From positions 49,733 to 113,732 of the forward strand of contig JAPPIG010000108.1 in the NCBI GenBank assembly GCA_028820635.1: DNA of 64,000 bases, read 5' to 3'. Positions 61,996 through 64,000 of this stretch are shown piece after piece; the first letter of the stretch is position 1; each line of letters starts with the position of its first letter. Both the position numbers and the translations under genes were made by a program. Under the pieces are notes generated by a model. The model searched no databases and had not been told where the DNA came from. It saw only the letters and a list, made by a program, of their open reading frames with translations. The DNA is from Candidatus Poribacteria bacterium. GTDB taxonomy: Bacteria; Poribacteria; WGA-4E; WGA-3G.

Positions 61996-63143
61996 AGGTC
62001 ACTCTCCCAAACAGCTTCTGTGACAACATCAGCTGTCTTCGTACTAAATAGTGTAAGACCGCCCCAGTCTGATACTGCCGCATCCATATCCTCTGCATCT
62101 AATGTAGAAATATCTTTGACATTCACAACACTGTCTGCGCGAGAAAAATAATAGGTTTTAAATGTTTTTTTGTGTATGACTGTATTTGTAAGGTCGTAGG
62201 AAAAGGCATTCGGCTTCAAATCCAGCAACTGTCTTAACCTTGCCGGTGCGTTTTTTGACTTAGCAATGAATTGAATTGCCCAGATAAGTTCTAAAATTTG
62301 CGCTGAATGGGTAGAAACGATGACTTTGTAATCTCGTCTTAATAACTCTAAGAATATGAGGAGAAGTGCTGAGATCGCTTTGGGATGCAACCCCATTTCC
62401 GGCTCTTCAATTACAACCCAGTTGATGTTATTTTTCTTTTGTGCCTTTCCTGAAGGCATTAACCAGTACAGACCCAGTAAAAGAGGCGCGAATTCTCTCT
62501 GACCTGTAGACCAGACCATAAATGGCAATTGGGTACCCGCAACATCTAAGACAATTCGTTTCCGTAACCCTGACCTATCCAATCTCATCTCAGCCTCCCC
62601 AAAGATACTTTTCCCGATTGCATCACGTATTGTTTTGTTCATACGGCCTTCTTGTGGAAAAATAGCACCCTTGCCTGATCCTAAACCAGTTTCCATCAAT
62701 AGGCGCAACTGTTCGCTGAACTCCTTAACGACGTAAGGATCGCTTGTTCCATAGTCAGTAAAAGCGCGGGGCCATCCATCTTTTAATGTTGCAACACGGT
62801 GTGCAGGAATCAGAAAGAGGCTCTCATCTTTCTTTCTCCTTGATAACGCTTTTTGAGTGGTAAAATCCACCTTATCAACAGTAACTGTCGTCTCATCTTT
62901 GTTCCAAATCATTTCCATCCCTTCACCGAAATAAAGGGACAAAAAATTTTCAGTTTTTTTCTGCCAATCAAAACCGTGTTTTTTAAGTGTATGCGTAATA
63001 TCGCCTGCGTCTGAAATTAACTTTACAAGTTGCAGCAGAATACTTTTTCCACTCGCTTGTTCACCGACGAATACCGTCATATCTCCAAAGGTAATATCGG
63101 CTTTCGGTATTTGCCCGAGTGAAGTTAGTGTAAGACGGTTCAT
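61992..63143 (-). CDS. AAA/OLD-like ATPase without TOPRIM
   Basis: This 383-residue SMC/ABC-type ATPase has Walker A GEQASGKS (residues 27-34), an ABC signature-like WSTGQREFAPLL (211-222), Walker B WVVIEEPEMGLHP (242-254) and the H-loop STHSAQI (H279). It resembles AAA_21/OLD-like proteins found in many defence systems but has no room for a TOPRIM nuclease. It would supply ATP-driven sensing or activation for the small coupled protein. It is the first gene of a probable operon with the D...ExH and NUDIX genes. Confidence 0.85.
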   Translation of the reverse strand: MNRLTLTSLGQIPKADITFGDMTVFVGEQASGKSILLQLVKLISDAGDITHTLKKHGFDWQKKTENFLSLYFGEGMEMIWNKDETTVTVDKVDFTTQKALSRRKKDESLFLIPAHRVATLKDGWPRAFTDYGTSDPYVVKEFSEQLRLLMETGLGSGKGAIFPQEGRMNKTIRDAIGKSIFGEAEMRLDRSGLRKRIVLDVAGTQLPFMVWSTGQREFAPLLLGLYWLMPSGKAQKKNNINWVVIEEPEMGLHPKAISALLLIFLELLRRDYKVIVSTHSAQILELIWAIQFIAKSKNAPARLRQLLDLKPNAFSYDLTNTVIHKKTFKTYYFSRADSVVNVKDISTLDAEDMDAAVSDWGGLTLFSTKTADVVTEAVWESDL

Positions 63144-63281
63144 TTTTTTACTCTCCTTTCCGATACTTCAACTCTTGCCAGATAGAACGTATCTGCCATA
63201 TCAAGCACACAGTTTTTAGAGGACGGTTCTTTGATCACTACAGTACTTAATAGCACGGAGTGGACAAAGAACCGTAACACG

Positions 63282-64000
63282 CTAAGCATAGATATTCTGC
63301 ATCTGCCAAGCATCCAGAGATTTCAGTTCACTGTCTTGTCCTTGCGAACGCAAAGACACACCAACACTATCTTCCCTATCGGGATAGACTCGCATTGCAA
63401 CACATTGTCGTCCATTGGCAAATACTTCAACGACACTCTTGTCAACAAACACACGTAATTTGAGCGTTTCGTCTCCCAAAATAGATAATCCTCCAGTTTC
63501 GGGTGCTCGTGAACGCACATCTGGTGCAATTGACGAATAGGATGAATCAATCGTTAGTAGGCTTTCACGTACATTTCTGTCCGAATTGTGATTACGCATG
63601 CCGCGTTCTCTGAAGAAGGCGATACGAGTAAATTCCTCTTTCTGCGGTGAACGAAGCACGTTCAACTCAACCATCGGGGAGCCTTTGGTATCAATTTCAA
63701 GCTCAAGCTCCATAGCGTTGCCTTTTATATCATCTAACACGACTTCTTCGTTGGCAGGAAGCGTTGTCGTATTGACATGTTGATGGTCGGACCGCAACGA
63801 TTCAATATCACCTGCAGGCTCAACACCGATTTCATCTCTGGAGAGAAGCTCCAATCTACGCGGCAATGTCATAATCTGGTTCCAACCCTTCGTCGGTTTT
63901 GCGGGGTTCATGTTATAGATGACGATGAGACCGTCCTTTCCATCAGGTGCCGCAGAGGGAGCATGCACGCCTGCAGGAGATGCAGCGCCGAAATTATTTT
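63282..64000 (-). CDS. Glycoside hydrolase family 32 protein, C-terminal part
   Basis: The frame is open to the window edge, so the 5' part of the gene is missing. The visible part has a DNFGAAS-like segment (NNFGAASPAGVHAPS), the linker LPRRLELLSRDEIGVEP and the C-terminal beta-sandwich LKLRVFVDKSVVEVFANGRQCVAMRVYP, the family GH32 pattern. GH32 enzymes hydrolyse sucrose, levan or inulin. Its catalytic N-terminal domain lies outside the window. Confidence 0.85.
   Translation of the reverse strand, partial: NNFGAASPAGVHAPSAAPDGKDGLIVIYNMNPAKPTKGWNQIMTLPRRLELLSRDEIGVEPAGDIESLRSDHQHVNTTTLPANEEVVLDDIKGNAMELELEIDTKGSPMVELNVLRSPQKEEFTRIAFFRERGMRNHNSDRNVRESLLTIDSSYSSIAPDVRSRAPETGGLSILGDETLKLRVFVDKSVVEVFANGRQCVAMRVYPDREDSVGVSLRSQGQDSELKSLDAWQMQNIYA

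Overview
The window looks like a chromosomal contig from an uncultured, Gram-negative-type bacterium of the Poribacteria/Planctomycetes sort. The evidence is several lipoproteins with lipobox cysteines, an outer-membrane beta-barrel protein, a heptosyltransferase-like GT9, and a carbohydrate/ester-metabolism set typical of such genomes: a sulfatase, two Gfo/Idh/MocA dehydrogenases, an enolase-superfamily enzyme, a GHL10 and a GH32 hydrolase, a PhyH dioxygenase, and two large paralogous DUF6785-like membrane proteins. Base composition is moderately AT-rich. The phylum assignment is inference and not proven by any single gene. No rRNA, CRISPR array, complete insertion sequence or prophage was seen.

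Layout. 1-10.6 kb: a metalloprotease-like/TolB-propeller/beta-barrel protein, two lipoproteins, sugar enzymes, a DUF4159 protein and a GT9 glycosyltransferase. 10.6-19.7 kb: housekeeping, with recJ overlapping relA/spoT, rpmB, and a minus-strand run ferredoxin-gmk-coaBC-rsmA. 19.8-30.1 kb: catabolic and envelope genes (MR/MLE enzyme, membrane protein, DUF2283-sulfatase pair, GHL10 hydrolase, amidase, PhyH). 30.2-36.9 kb: tRNA-Val and tRNA-Asp, serS, a frameshifted DUF2283 gene, a two-gene restriction-modification locus, and a bioB-pyrK-like operon. 37-46.8 kb: phosphoesterase, STAS protein, second DUF6785-like protein, dapA-like, aroA, a DUF433/DUF5615 toxin-antitoxin-like pair, DUF4926, and repeat-rich spacers. 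46.8-54.5 kb: infC-rpmI-rplT, then a T-box leader driving pheS-pheT, ubiE/menG and a SUMF1-fold lipoprotein. 54.5-64 kb: an HDAC-like deacetylase, tandem DUF262 genes, a Gfo/Idh dehydrogenase, a three-gene ATPase/small protein/NUDIX operon, and the 3' part of a GH32 gene.

The most noteworthy signals are: (1) a T-box leader upstream of pheST; (2) infC with no canonical start codon, apparently starting at ATA behind a strong Shine-Dalgarno; (3) tandem DUF262 (GmrSD-like) proteins with no visible HNH, one ending in a cold-shock-like domain; (4) an AAA ATPase translationally coupled to a small D...ExH protein and followed by a NUDIX protein, a candidate undescribed defence module; (5) many intergenic palindromic repeats that share a head (TGTAGGAG) but carry exchangeable, base-pair-compensated stem-loops, sometimes nested in one another, plus MITE-like elements with terminal inverted repeats.

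Repeat names used below: PAL-A, head TGTAGGAG plus exchangeable stem; PAL-B, AATCAACG...ATGCGCTT.TGGCAT...; PAL-C, GGGGAAYGCCT...GGCRTTCATACC; PAL-D, CCCGTAGGG-type hairpin plus ATGTTTATAGAAA; PAL-E, ATCCTGAAAATCCT-type; PAL-F, GTCGCGCAATTNATTGCGCC.
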